47,275 bases of DNA from Microbacterium resistens NBRC 103078 (lineage in GTDB: Bacteria; Actinomycetota; Actinomycetes; Actinomycetales; Microbacteriaceae), in NCBI RefSeq assembly GCF_001552355.1, contig NZ_BCRA01000041.1:1-47275 (forward strand), written 5' to 3'. Of this stretch, positions 1-8,021 are shown piece by piece. Within the stretch, counting starts at the first letter, position 1. The number at the start of each line of letters is the position of its first letter. The notes below the pieces were generated by a model that made no database searches, was not told the origin of the DNA, and saw only the letters and a program-made list of their open reading frames with translations. Position numbers and translations under genes: made by a program.

Positions 1-148
1 GGCCGACGTCGCCGCGGCGGGCGCCTGGATCCACGGCCGCGCCGGGCGATCCGCCTCGGGGACCGGTCCCGGCGCCGTCGGCCACCCGATCGTCGCGCTG
101 GACGTGGCGGAGGCGATCCCCGCCGTGGTCGAGGACCTGCTCACATGA
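1..148 (+). CDS. nnrD: NAD(P)H-hydrate dehydratase, C-terminal end (partial)
   Basis: Only the last 48 codons are present, read from base 2 to a TGA at 146-148. The peptide contains AAAGAWIHGRAG, then a Gly-rich stretch and AEAIPAVVEDLL. These match the C-terminal part of the YjeF C-terminal (carbohydrate-kinase-fold) domain, the ADP/ATP-dependent dehydratase that repairs hydrated NADH and NADPH. In that family the AAGA-HG segment packs by the nucleotide site and the protein ends in a helix like this one. The stop overlaps the next start as ATGA, so the two genes are probably translationally coupled. The catalytic part lies outside the window, so the assignment rests on a short tail only. Confidence 0.7.
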   Translation, partial: ADVAAAGAWIHGRAGRSASGTGPGAVGHPIVALDVAEAIPAVVEDLLT

Positions 149-1407
149 CCGGCGGGACGGGGCGGACGATGGCGGGCCGGCGACCGCGGACGGTGCTGTG
201 GAGCGCCTTCCTCGCCGCGCACGCGCTTGTCGCGGTGCTGGGATGGATCCTGCCCAGCATGCCGATGGGCGACGTGGTGCTCGTCTACGAGCCCTGGTCC
301 CGCAGCGCGCTGACCGGCGGATCCATCGTCGGGGTGACCGAGCCCTGGGTCTATCCGCAACTCGCCCTCCTGCCGATGCTCGCCGCCCAGGGGATCGCGA
401 CGCTGCTGGCCCCGGTGGCGGGCGCGGCGAGCTACCTCGTCGCATGGGCGGTGCTCGTCACGATCCTGGACGCCGTCGCGTTCGGCGTGCTGCTGGGCAC
501 CGGGAGGTCGAGTGCGCGGCGTCGTGCGGCCTGGTTCTGGATCCTCGCGATGACGCTGCTCGGCCCCATCGCCGTGTACCGGATCGACGCGATCACGGTG
601 CCGGTGACCGTGCTGGCGGTGTTGCTCCTGAGCGCCCGCCCTGCCGTGGCCTCGGCCCTGCTCACGATCGGCGCGTGGATCAAGATCTGGCCCGGAGCGG
701 TGCTCGTGGCCGCCGTCGCGCTCCTGCGCTCGCGAGCACGGATGATCGCTTCCGCCGCCGGTGTCACCGCCCTCGTCGTCGGGACGCTCGTGCTGCTGGG
801 CGGATCGCCGTACCTCTTCGGCTTCCTCACCGAGCAGACGGGGCGCGGGCTCCAGATCGAGGCCGTCGCAGCGACGCCGTTCCTGTGGCTCGCCGTGACG
901 GGTGCCGCCCGGATCGAGTACAGCCGAGAGATCCTCACCTTCCAGATCGTCGCGCCCGGCGCGGACGCGGTCTCCTCGGTGCTCACCCCGCTCATGGCCG
1001 TCGTCGCCCTGGCCGTCGCCGGGCTGGTCGTCCTGAGGCTGCGTGCGGGCGCCGGCGTCCGCCGACTCCTCGGTCCGGCCGCCCTGGCTCTCACGGTCGT
1101 GCTGATCGTCTGCAACAAAGTCGGATCGCCGCAGTTCCAGACCTGGCTGATCGCCCCGGTCGTCCTCTGGCTGCTGCTCGACCGGCGGCGGGCTCTGCTG
1201 CCGGCGCTGCTGGTGCTGGCGGCGAGCCTCCTGACCCAGGCCGTCTACCCGATCACCTACGACGGCCTCCTGAGGGCTCAGGCCCTTCCGGTCCTTCTCC
1301 TCACCGTGCGGAACCTCGTGGTCGTGGTCGCCGGCGTCGTCTCCGTCCGCCGCCTGCTGGCGGTTCCCGTTCCCGCGGCGAAGCCCGTCCCCGCCCGCTC
1401 CGCCTGA
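145..1407 (+). CDS. Polytopic membrane glycosyltransferase, GT87/DUF2029-like
   Basis: A 420-residue, very hydrophobic protein with about ten membrane segments. The first is near residues 16-36. It is followed by an outside loop with GDVVLVYEPW, whose Asp43 lies where GT-C enzymes carry their catalytic acidic residue. The pattern fits polyprenyl-phosphate-mannose-dependent mannosyltransferases of the GT87 type (PimE-like and relatives), which act on lipid-linked glycans at the outer face of the membrane. The start overlaps the upstream stop (ATGA); a second in-frame ATG at 169 is possible. Acceptor and donor cannot be read from the sequence. Family call fairly good, substrate unknown. Confidence 0.7.
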   Translation: MTGGTGRTMAGRRPRTVLWSAFLAAHALVAVLGWILPSMPMGDVVLVYEPWSRSALTGGSIVGVTEPWVYPQLALLPMLAAQGIATLLAPVAGAASYLVAWAVLVTILDAVAFGVLLGTGRSSARRRAAWFWILAMTLLGPIAVYRIDAITVPVTVLAVLLLSARPAVASALLTIGAWIKIWPGAVLVAAVALLRSRARMIASAAGVTALVVGTLVLLGGSPYLFGFLTEQTGRGLQIEAVAATPFLWLAVTGAARIEYSREILTFQIVAPGADAVSSVLTPLMAVVALAVAGLVVLRLRAGAGVRRLLGPAALALTVVLIVCNKVGSPQFQTWLIAPVVLWLLLDRRRALLPALLVLAASLLTQAVYPITYDGLLRAQALPVLLLTVRNLVVVVAGVVSVRRLLAVPVPAAKPVPARSA

Positions 1408-1441
1408 GTCCTCGCCCACCCATCGATCCCTGGAGGTCACC

Positions 1442-1768
1442 ATGCTCATCGCCTTCTCCGTCGCCCCGTCCGGCTCGCCTGCGAGCGGGGTCGACCGCCC
1501 CGACGGGTCGGTGCACGACGCCGTCGCGGCGGCCGTGTCCGTCGTCCGCGCCTCCGGGCTGCCGCACCGGACGACCTCGATGTTCACGGAGGTCGAGGGG
1601 GAGTGGGACGAGGTGATGGACGTCGTCAAGCGCGCCACCGACGCGGTCATGCCGTTCGGGTCCCGCGTCTCCCTCGTCCTCAAAGCGGACATCCGCCCCG
1701 GCTACACGGGCGAGCTGGACGCGAAGATCGAGCGCCTGGAGCAGGCGATCGACGAGATCGAGGGCTAA
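1442..1768 (+). CDS. Thiamine-binding protein, MTH1187/YkoF-like family
   Basis: A 108-residue protein with the layout of the MTH1187 (UPF0045, formerly DUF77) family: a start MLIAFSVAPSG, a central segment HRTTSMFTEVEGEWDEVMDVVKRA and an end KIERLEQAIDEIEG. These small ferredoxin-like-fold proteins form tetramers and bind thiamine or related ligands in the cytoplasm. The length is typical. A good ribosome site (CTGGAGGTC) lies just before the ATG, 34 bases after the glycosyltransferase, so they may be cotranscribed. No thiamine genes or TPP riboswitch are seen nearby, so the ligand is inferred from the family only. Confidence 0.8.
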   Translation: MLIAFSVAPSGSPASGVDRPDGSVHDAVAAAVSVVRASGLPHRTTSMFTEVEGEWDEVMDVVKRATDAVMPFGSRVSLVLKADIRPGYTGELDAKIERLEQAIDEIEG

Positions 1769-1794
1769 GGGCTCGACCGTCGTCTCCATGACGG

Positions 1795-3360
1795 TCAGCG
1801 GGCGTTCTTGGCCGCCGCCTCTGCGCCCCCGACGACGGGCACCGAGCCGGTCGGGATGATCCGGACCTCGGCGCCGCCCGCGTCGATCAGCTTCCCGCCG
1901 ACGTAGTAGTCGCCGTCCTCCAACGCGGCCAGCTCCTCCTCCCTGACCATCCGCACCGGAGCGGCGTTGAACACCGACCCGTTCTTGGAATTGCCCCACG
2001 TCAGGTGGTTGAACAGGAGGTTGAGGAGGATCGCGGTGACCGCCGCCGAGCTGATCCCGGAGTGGAAGATCGTGCTGAACCAGGTCGGGAACTGGTCGTA
2101 GAAGGTCGGCGCCGCGATCGGCAGCACCCCCATGCCGAGCGAGGCGGCCACGATCACGAGGTTCATGTTGCCGCGGTAGTCCACCTTCGAGAGCGTCCGG
2201 ATGCCGCTTGCCGCGACGGTTCCGAACAGCACGATGCCCGCGCCGCCCAGCACCGCGGTCGGGACGGCGGCCACGACACGGCCCAGCACCGGAAGCAGCC
2301 CCAGGACGATCAGGATCACCCCGCCCGCCGTCACGACGAAGCGGCTCTTGATCCCGGTGATCGCCACGAGTCCGACGTTCTGCGCGAACGCGCTCTGCGG
2401 GAACGAGTTGAGGACCGGGGAGACGATGGTCGAGAGCATGTCGGCGCGCAGGCCGTTGCCGATGCGCTTGGCGTCGACCTTGGTGCCGACGATCTCGCCC
2501 ACGGCGAGGATGTCCGCGGTCGTCTCGGTGAGGATGACCAGGATCACGATCAGCATGGACACGATCGCGGCGATGTCGAAGGTCGGCATCCCGAAGGCGA
2601 AGAAGGTCGGGAAGGCGAAGATCGGTCCCTCGCCCACCCGGGAGAAGTCGGCCATCCCGAGCGGGACCGACACGAGCGTGCCGATGACGATCGCGAGCAG
2701 CACCGACAGGCGGGAGATCGCGGCGTTGCCGAGCTTGGACAGCAGCAGCACGATCGCCAGCGTCAGGCCGGCGAGCCCGATGTGGCCGAGGCTGCCGTAG
2801 TCGGGCGCGGCACGGTTTCCTCCCATCGCCCAGTTCGCTGCGACGGGGAGCAGCGAGATGCCGATCGCGGTGATCACGACGCCCGTGACCACCGGCGGGA
2901 AGAACCGGATGACCTTCGAGAAGACCGGGGTGATGAGGAAGCCGATGGCGCCCGCCACGATGACGGCTCCGAAGACCGCCTGGATCCCGCCGCCGTTGAC
3001 GATCGCGGTCATGGTCGCCACGCTCGCGAACGAGACGCCCTGCACGAGGGGCAGCTGCGCGCCGAAGAAGGGGACGCCGACGGTCTGCAGAACGGTGGCG
3101 AGGCCGCCGACGAACAGGCAGCACGCGACGAGCAGACCGATGTCGGCAGGGGAGAGGCCGGCGGCGGATCCGACGATCAGGGGCGGGGCGATGATCCCGC
3201 CGTACATCGTCAGCACGTGCTGGAAGCCATAGGCGAAGGAGGTGGCGAGCGGCAGGCGCTCGTCCTCCGGCCGAGGGGCGTGGACGGCGCCCTGCGCGTC
3301 GCGTCTGCTCGTCCTCTTCCGGGCGCGAGCCTTGCCGGTGGCACGGTCCTGGGCGCTCAT
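1795..3360 (-). CDS. NCS2 family xanthine/uric acid permease
   Basis: A 521-residue permease of the nucleobase:cation symporter-2 family, with about 12-14 membrane segments. Diagnostic stretches are FAYGFQHVLTMYGG near the N-terminus, FPQSAFAQNVGLVAITGIKS in the middle, and PTAVLGGAGIVLFGTVAASG before the NHLTWGNSK tail. The QSAFAQNVG segment fits the urate/xanthine (UacT, PucK, XanP) branch better than uracil permeases. It would import xanthine or urate with a cation. I chose the ATG at 3360 because AGGGA lies eight bases upstream and because the stop of a 15-codon leader ORF overlaps it as ATGA; an in-frame ATG at 3378 has no ribosome site. A palindromic operator candidate lies upstream. 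Confidence 0.85.
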   Translation of the reverse strand: MSAQDRATGKARARKRTSRRDAQGAVHAPRPEDERLPLATSFAYGFQHVLTMYGGIIAPPLIVGSAAGLSPADIGLLVACCLFVGGLATVLQTVGVPFFGAQLPLVQGVSFASVATMTAIVNGGGIQAVFGAVIVAGAIGFLITPVFSKVIRFFPPVVTGVVITAIGISLLPVAANWAMGGNRAAPDYGSLGHIGLAGLTLAIVLLLSKLGNAAISRLSVLLAIVIGTLVSVPLGMADFSRVGEGPIFAFPTFFAFGMPTFDIAAIVSMLIVILVILTETTADILAVGEIVGTKVDAKRIGNGLRADMLSTIVSPVLNSFPQSAFAQNVGLVAITGIKSRFVVTAGGVILIVLGLLPVLGRVVAAVPTAVLGGAGIVLFGTVAASGIRTLSKVDYRGNMNLVIVAASLGMGVLPIAAPTFYDQFPTWFSTIFHSGISSAAVTAILLNLLFNHLTWGNSKNGSVFNAAPVRMVREEELAALEDGDYYVGGKLIDAGGAEVRIIPTGSVPVVGGAEAAAKNAR

Positions 3361-3404
3361 GCCGTTCGTCCCTGGCATCGGGCGGTGTCGATCTCAAGCG
3401 TCAT
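3357..3404 (-). CDS. Possible 15-residue leader peptide of the NCS2 permease
   Basis: An ATG at 3404 is preceded by GAGGAG at good distance and opens a frame reading MTLEIDTARCQGRTA before TGA. Its stop overlaps the permease ATG at 3360 (ATGA), an arrangement that normally gives translational coupling. The peptide resembles nothing I know. It may serve only to carry ribosomes to the permease start or to sense something. It could also be chance, since short frames arise easily. Confidence 0.4.
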   Translation of the reverse strand: MTLEIDTARCQGRTA

Positions 3405-3426
3405 TGCTTGCTCCTCGTCTCATTAC

Positions 3427-3441
3427 TTCCATAGAATGGAA
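3427..3441. promoter_or_regulatory. Palindromic operator candidate of the NCS2 permease
   Basis: TTCCAT-AGA-ATGGAA is a perfect inverted repeat with 6-base arms, in the predicted early transcribed region of the permease. A further TTCC follows at about one helical turn. The form suits IclR- or GntR-type regulators known to control purine catabolism, but no regulator gene is nearby, so the binder is unknown. Confidence 0.45.
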
Positions 3442-3465
3442 AAGAACTTCCGCTGAGTGAACTCC

Positions 3466-3494
3466 AGTGAAGCGCGTGGTATACCGTTTGTCAA
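3466..3494 (-). promoter_or_regulatory. Promoter of the NCS2 permease
   Basis: On the minus strand TTGACA (3494-3489) is followed after 17 bases by TTCACT (3471-3466), a fair sigma-70-type pair. Transcription would begin near 3459, about 55 bases before the leader ORF. Confidence 0.45.
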
Positions 3495-3548
3495 CCCCGG
3501 CATCCCGTCTTGCCGCTGTCCGAGGCGGGACAGGCCTAGAGTGAGGCC

Positions 3549-4190
3549 ATGCGCGCCGATGCCCCGTCGGAGATCCTGCCCATCGCGGGCACGGCGGTGA
3601 TCCTCCGGAAGACGGATCGCGGACCCGCCGTACTGCTGCTTCGTCGTCCCGATCGCGGATCCTTCGCGGGCGGATGGGTGTTCCCGGGCGGACGCGTCGA
3701 GGAGTCGGATCGGCGCGGCGGCGGAACCGAGCGCGACCATGCGGCGCGGGCGGCGGTGCGCGAGACCGCCGAGGAGGTCGGCCTGCGACTGGGCGCGGTG
3801 TCGCCGATCTCCTGCTGGACGCCGCCGATCCAGGCGCAGCCCCGAATCCGCACCTGGTTCTTCCAGGCGGAGGATCCCGGCGGAGCGATCGTCGCCTCTC
3901 CGGACGAGGTCGCCGAGACGGCCTGGCTCACGCCGCACGACGCCCTCGCCGCGCATGCGGACGGATCCCTCCGGCTCTTCCCGCCGACGTGGGTCACCCT
4001 GCACCGGTTGCGCGGCGCGGAAACGGTCGACGGGCGTGACTCGGCGCCGCCCCTCCGCTTCTCGACGCGCGTGCTCGACGGATCCGTGTTGGTGTGGGAG
4101 GGCGACGACGCCCACGACCTGGCGCCGGCGCCCGGCGGCCGGCACCGGCTGGAGATGGCGACGCTGCCCTGGCGCTACACCGGCCCCTGA
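3549..4190 (+). CDS. NUDIX hydrolase, NUDT19-like
   Basis: A 213-residue protein with a NUDIX box split by a short insert: PGGRVEESD at about residues 46-54, then, after roughly 12 residues, AAVRETAEEVGL (68-79). The REtaEEvG core supplies the metal-binding glutamates. An insert between the glycine part and the REUXEE part is typical of NUDT19-like hydrolases, which act on CoA derivatives or other nucleoside diphosphates linked to another group. The substrate cannot be fixed from sequence. TAGAGT at 3537-3542 ends six bases before the ATG, so the message is probably leaderless, which supports this start. Confidence 0.85.
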   Translation: MRADAPSEILPIAGTAVILRKTDRGPAVLLLRRPDRGSFAGGWVFPGGRVEESDRRGGGTERDHAARAAVRETAEEVGLRLGAVSPISCWTPPIQAQPRIRTWFFQAEDPGGAIVASPDEVAETAWLTPHDALAAHADGSLRLFPPTWVTLHRLRGAETVDGRDSAPPLRFSTRVLDGSVLVWEGDDAHDLAPAPGGRHRLEMATLPWRYTGP

Positions 4191-4230
4191 GCCGGCCGAT
4201 CCTCCGTCCGGGCGCCGGTACACTGAACCG

Positions 4231-5448
4231 GTGAAACCCTCGACTCTCTCGAGGGGTGCGGCGACGAGGGCGCTCCTCTCCCTCGCCGTCGGCAGCTTCG
4301 GCATCGGCATGACCGAGTTCGTCGCGATGGGCCTCCTGCCCGACATCGCGCAGGACCTCCTTCCCTCCCTCTGGGCGCAGAGCCCCGAGGAGGCGATCGG
4401 TCGCGCCGGGATCCTCGTATCCCTCTACGCCCTCGGCGTCGTGCTCGGCGCGCCCACGATCGCCGGCGTCGTCGCCCGGTATCCGAGACACCGGGTGATG
4501 ATCGGGCTCGCCGTCGCGCTGATGATCGGCAACGGCCTCGCCGTGGTTCTGCCGACCTTCGAGACCGTCGGGATCGCCCGCTTCCTCGCGGGACTGCCGC
4601 ACGGCGCCTACTTCGGCATCGGCGCGCTCGTCGCCGCCGACGTGCTCGGCCCCGGGAAACGCGCGCAGGGCGTCGCGTTCATCCTCACCGGTCTCACCGT
4701 GGCGAACGTCGTCGGGGTCCCTGCCGGGACGTTCCTGGGGCAGCACCTGGGGTGGCGCAGCGCGTTCCTGGTCGTCACGGTCGTCTTCGCGCTCGCGGTC
4801 CTCTGCATCGCGCTCTTCGTCCCGGACCATGCCGGCGACCCCGGCCGCACCTTCCGTTCGGAGCTGCGGGTCTTCGGCCGCCCGCAGGTGTGGTTCGCTC
4901 TCGCCACCGGGGCCATCGGCTTCGGCGGCTTCTTCGCCGTGTACAGCTACATCGCGCCGCTGGTGACGGAGCACGCCGGCGCGCCGCCCTGGATGGTGCC
5001 CGTCACCCTGGTGGTGTTCGGCGTGGGGATGACCGTCGGCAACCTGCTGGGCGGGCATCTCGCGGACCGGGCGCTCGCCCGGACCCTGCTCGGCGGACTC
5101 GTGCTGATGGGCGGTGCGCTGGTGCTCCTGGCGCTGCTGTCCTTCACGATCTGGCTCCTCGTGCCGCTCGCGTTCGCGGTGGGTCTCCTGTCGTCCGTTC
5201 TCGGACCCGCCATCCAGACCCGTCTGATGGACGTGGCGGGGGACAACCAGTCGATCGCCGCAGCCCTGAACCACTCCGCCCTGAACATCGGCAACAGCCT
5301 CGGCGCCTTCCTCGGCGGCCTCGTGATCGCGGCCGGCTGGGGCTACGCCGCTCCGGCCTGGGTGGGCGCCGCGCTCGCAGCGGGCGGGCTGCTCGTCGCG
5401 CTCGCCGCGTACCGGGCGGAACGGCGGGAACTCGTAGCCGTCGCCTGA
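4231..5448 (+). CDS. MFS transporter, AraJ/YdhP-like (DHA1) exporter
   Basis: A 405-residue protein with 12 predicted membrane helices. The first carries GSFGIGMTEFVAMGLLPDIA, the hallmark of the AraJ/YdhP/NepI group of DHA1 drug and sugar efflux proteins. Motif A-like GNLLGGHLADRAL lies after the mid-protein loop. It should export small molecules by proton exchange; substrate unknown. I place the start at GTG 4231 because TACACT (4219-4224) stands six bases before it, as in other leaderless genes here. The open frame reaches further upstream only as a shadow of the NUDIX gene. It is convergent with metX. Confidence 0.85.
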   Translation: MKPSTLSRGAATRALLSLAVGSFGIGMTEFVAMGLLPDIAQDLLPSLWAQSPEEAIGRAGILVSLYALGVVLGAPTIAGVVARYPRHRVMIGLAVALMIGNGLAVVLPTFETVGIARFLAGLPHGAYFGIGALVAADVLGPGKRAQGVAFILTGLTVANVVGVPAGTFLGQHLGWRSAFLVVTVVFALAVLCIALFVPDHAGDPGRTFRSELRVFGRPQVWFALATGAIGFGGFFAVYSYIAPLVTEHAGAPPWMVPVTLVVFGVGMTVGNLLGGHLADRALARTLLGGLVLMGGALVLLALLSFTIWLLVPLAFAVGLLSSVLGPAIQTRLMDVAGDNQSIAAALNHSALNIGNSLGAFLGGLVIAAGWGYAAPAWVGAALAAGGLLVALAAYRAERRELVAVA

Positions 5449-5485
5449 TCGATCGCCCCGATCCGGGCCCGACCGTGAGGCGCCG

Positions 5486-6703
5486 TCAGGCGTCCAGGAG
5501 CCGTCGGAGGTGGATCCCGACCTCGTCGGTCTCGATGAGGAAGCCGTCGTGACCGAAGTCGCTCGCGAGCACCACCGCCTGGTTCCCGTCGAGGGTGTTC
5601 CGGATCCCGCGCGCGATCCGATGCTGTCCGTCGACGGGGAAGAGCCGGTCCGTGTCGATGCCGAGGACGAGCGTCGTCGCCGTGACGCGGGCGAGCGCGT
5701 CCTCCACGCCGCCGCGGCCGCGGCCGACGTCGTGCGAGTTCATCGCCTCGACCAGGGTCAGGTAGCTGTTCGCGTCGAAGCGCCGGGTGAACTTGTTTCC
5801 GTGGAAGTCGAGGTAGCTCTCCACCGCGAAGCGCCCGCCCCGTCCGAGCGGTGAGACGTCCGACTGCCAGGAGCGCTGGAAACGCTGGTTCAGCTCGACC
5901 GGGCTCCGGTAGTTCAGCAGTGCCATCCGGCGGGCCAGCGCGAGACCGCGGTGCGGGCCCTCGCCGACCGGTGCGTCGTAGTACTCGCCCCCGGCGAAGC
6001 GCGGATCCATCCGCACCGTCTCCAACTGGACGAAGTTCGAGGCGAGCTGGTCGGCCGTCGTCACCGGGGGAGAGGAGAGGATCGCGAGACGCTCGACGCG
6101 ATCGGGGAAGCCCGCGGCCCACTCGAGCGCGTGCATCCCGCCCATCGACCCGCCGATCACGGCGCCCCATCGCTCGATCCCGAGGGCATCGGCGAGGCGG
6201 ACCTGCGCGGCGACCTGGTCGCGGATCGTGAGGTACGGGAACCGCGACGCCCACTCGTACCCGTCGGGCGCGATGCTCGCGGGGCCGGTGGACCCCTGGC
6301 ACCCGCCGAGCATGTTCGGCGCGACGACGAACCAGCGATCGGTGTCGATCGGTGCGCCCGGACCGACGACGTCTCCCCACCAGCCGCTCGTGGGGTGCCC
6401 CGGGCCCGCGTCGCCGACGACGTGGCTGTCTCCGGTGAGGGCATGCAGGACCAGGACGGCGTTGTCGCGTGCGGCGTTCAGCTCGCCCCAGGTCTCGTAC
6501 GCGAGGCGGATCGCCGGCAGCTCCTCGCCGCCCTCGGTGCGGAAGGCGCCGAACGCCGCGAACCGCCGGTCGCCGGGGGTGTCTCCGTCCCGCCAGGCTC
6601 CGGTCGCCGGGGGGCGTGCCCGCAGCAGACGCGCGTCCGCATCCGACACCCGCGCCGAGGGCACGGTGTCTTCCGAGGTGGTCTGCCAGTCCATGCCCTC
6701 CAT
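5486..6703 (-). CDS. metX: Homoserine O-acetyltransferase
   Basis: A 405-residue alpha/beta-hydrolase-fold enzyme that acetylates homoserine with acetyl-CoA, the committed step to methionine. Family marks are LAYETWGELN (68-77), HALTGDSHV, the nucleophile elbow GGSMGGMHALEW with Ser186, RMALLNYRSP, then the acid LGIDTDRLFP and FGHDGFL with the catalytic His near the C-terminus. The product is the substrate of MetY, encoded on the same strand 1.5 kb upstream. An AbiEi-like gene and two hairpin repeats lie between. The start is uncertain between ATG 6703 and ATG 6694. Whether the enzyme uses acetyl- or succinyl-CoA is inferred from the MetY partner. Confidence 0.95.
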   Translation of the reverse strand: MEGMDWQTTSEDTVPSARVSDADARLLRARPPATGAWRDGDTPGDRRFAAFGAFRTEGGEELPAIRLAYETWGELNAARDNAVLVLHALTGDSHVVGDAGPGHPTSGWWGDVVGPGAPIDTDRWFVVAPNMLGGCQGSTGPASIAPDGYEWASRFPYLTIRDQVAAQVRLADALGIERWGAVIGGSMGGMHALEWAAGFPDRVERLAILSSPPVTTADQLASNFVQLETVRMDPRFAGGEYYDAPVGEGPHRGLALARRMALLNYRSPVELNQRFQRSWQSDVSPLGRGGRFAVESYLDFHGNKFTRRFDANSYLTLVEAMNSHDVGRGRGGVEDALARVTATTLVLGIDTDRLFPVDGQHRIARGIRNTLDGNQAVVLASDFGHDGFLIETDEVGIHLRRLLDA

Positions 6704-6740
6704 TCTCCCGTGCCCCGCCCCGCTCCGCCCGCACGTTACG

Positions 6741-6767
6741 CCCTCCCTCCCTCCCTCCCTCCTCCCT
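6741..6767. repeat. CCCT-repeat polypyrimidine tract
   Basis: A run of CCCT units (ccctccctccctccct and on), about 27 bases, lies between the metX start and four-box element A. The complementary strand is AGGG-repeat and could form a G-quadruplex in the metX leader or promoter. Slippage-prone. Confidence 0.6.
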
Positions 6768-6781
6768 GTCCTTTTTCGTGC

Positions 6782-6859
6782 CGAGACCCCCTCGGAGCGC
6801 CGAGACCCCCTCGCAGATACGCGTTTTCAAGGGGGTCTGGACGACGCGAGGGGGTCTCG
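6782..6859. repeat. Four-box hairpin element A (78 bp)
   Basis: Four copies of the box CGARACCCCCTCG are arranged as two direct copies (6782-6794, 6801-6813) followed by two inverted copies (6828-6840, 6847-6859). All are symmetric about one axis. Folded, they give two helices of up to 13 bp with a 6x6 internal loop and an apical loop of about 15 bases. The inner pair has two mismatches. Element B at 8022-8099 has the same length and spacing but different loop sequences. It lies 79 bases after the stop of the AbiEi-like gene and upstream of metX. Confidence 0.85.
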
Positions 6860-6865
6860 ACGACC

Positions 6866-6938
6866 TGACGGGGAGGAAGGAGAGGAAGGAAGGGGAGGAG
6901 GGGAGAGGGAAGCGGGGAGAGGAAAGAGGGGAGAGGGG
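6866..6938. repeat. Polypurine tract
   Basis: About 70 bases of almost pure G and A on the plus strand (gaggaagg-type units) between element A and the stop of the AbiEi-like gene. A similar purine tract follows element B at 8103-8160, so box element plus purine tract repeats as a unit. Such tracts can form triplex DNA. Confidence 0.65.
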
Positions 6939-7916
6939 TCAGGCGGGCGGGCGGACGCCGAAGGCGCGGAGACGCGCGCCGAGCAGCTCCGGCGTGCGGA
7001 TGTGCTCGAACCCCCACCGGACGACGCGCCACCCGGTCACCCCGCGGACGTCATCCTCCCGCTGCTTCTCGGCGAGAAGGGCTTGGGCCGTGGTCCGCTC
7101 GCCCCGAAGGGCCGGGTCGTGGTACTTGCCGAGCCCATCGAACTCTCCGAAGGCGGCGGATCTGGGAAAGCCGAAGTCCATCCAGTAGTCCTTCCCCGTC
7201 TCCCCGCGAACGTGCACCTGGAGAGGGACGGCGCCGTATCCCAGGTCGTGGAGCAGGAGTCGGCTCACGCTCTCCCCGGGCAGCTGCGCGCGTCCGTCGG
7301 CGAAGGCGAGGACCCAGCGGGCGCGACGGATCCCGCGACCGTGCTCGGCGGCGGCCCGGGCCAGCAGGCGGCCGCGCCAGGCGTCTGCGCGCTCCTGGTC
7401 CTGGACGTGGTGATCGACCGCCTCACGGCGAAGGGCCGCGTCTGCGGCCGCGACCGCGGCGTCGGGGCGGAGCGAGCGGGCGAGGTCGAGCACCGTGCGG
7501 TCGAGGGAGGTGCAGCGGATCCCGTCGACACGCACGATCTCCGCCGGAGCGATGGCGACGTCGTGCATCATCACGCCGGCTCGGGACCGCGAGTGCCGGG
7601 CGTCGGCGATGACGGTGTGCACGTGGCCGGGCGCCGTGCGATACAGCGGGAGGCCGTGCAGCACCGCGGCGGACGGCCCCCAGAACACCGGATCCTCGGC
7701 GTTGCGGTGGGCGGCCAGGACTTCGAGCAGATGGCGCCCCTCGTTCCACAGGCCGTCCCACGTGGACGCCGCCACGTACTGGCCTCGTCGGACGCGGAGG
7801 AGCTCCCCGGACTCGACGAGCGCACCGAGTTCGCGCTCGGTGCGGCCCGCATCCAGGAGGCGGACGCGGGGGATGAGCAGGCTCTTGGCATGGGCGAGGT
7901 CGATCTCCGACGGCAT
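6939..7916 (-). CDS. AbiEi-like antitoxin-domain / PD-(D/E)XK nuclease-fold protein
   Basis: A 325-residue protein. Residues 1-90 look like the winged-helix N-terminus of AbiEi-type type IV antitoxins (RVRRGQYVAA at 41-50, then WGPSAAVLHGLPL). Residues 115-145 hold the second AbiEi-like part with SLDRTVLDLAR. The C-terminus resembles DUF559/Vsr-like nuclease folds: Asp247 in WMDFGF, Glu258-Phe-Asp260 in FGEFDG, Lys264, then VTGWRVVRW. These fit a D-ExD-K site. No toxin (AbiEii-like nucleotidyltransferase) gene is next to it. The start is ATG 7916; the open frame upstream runs through repeat B. The gene sits between metY and metX with a four-box element on each side. Function unknown; family members are common as orphans in actinobacteria. 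Confidence 0.75.
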   Translation of the reverse strand: MPSEIDLAHAKSLLIPRVRLLDAGRTERELGALVESGELLRVRRGQYVAASTWDGLWNEGRHLLEVLAAHRNAEDPVFWGPSAAVLHGLPLYRTAPGHVHTVIADARHSRSRAGVMMHDVAIAPAEIVRVDGIRCTSLDRTVLDLARSLRPDAAVAAADAALRREAVDHHVQDQERADAWRGRLLARAAAEHGRGIRRARWVLAFADGRAQLPGESVSRLLLHDLGYGAVPLQVHVRGETGKDYWMDFGFPRSAAFGEFDGLGKYHDPALRGERTTAQALLAEKQREDDVRGVTGWRVVRWGFEHIRTPELLGARLRAFGVRPPA

Positions 7917-8021
7917 GCGAGCACACTCCACCGCGCGGCGGCCCCGGCGGTGCCGGTCCCCAGGATCGGTGGAGAACCTCCGGCCGCCGGCCGCCGAAGA
8001 GGACGAGGCGGATCCTTCTCC

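Noticed and set aside
2005..3456. Long plus-strand frame (483 codons) opposite the NCS2 permease
   Set aside because: Shadow of a high-GC gene: rich in Arg, Asp and Gly without motifs, while the minus frame is a clear permease.
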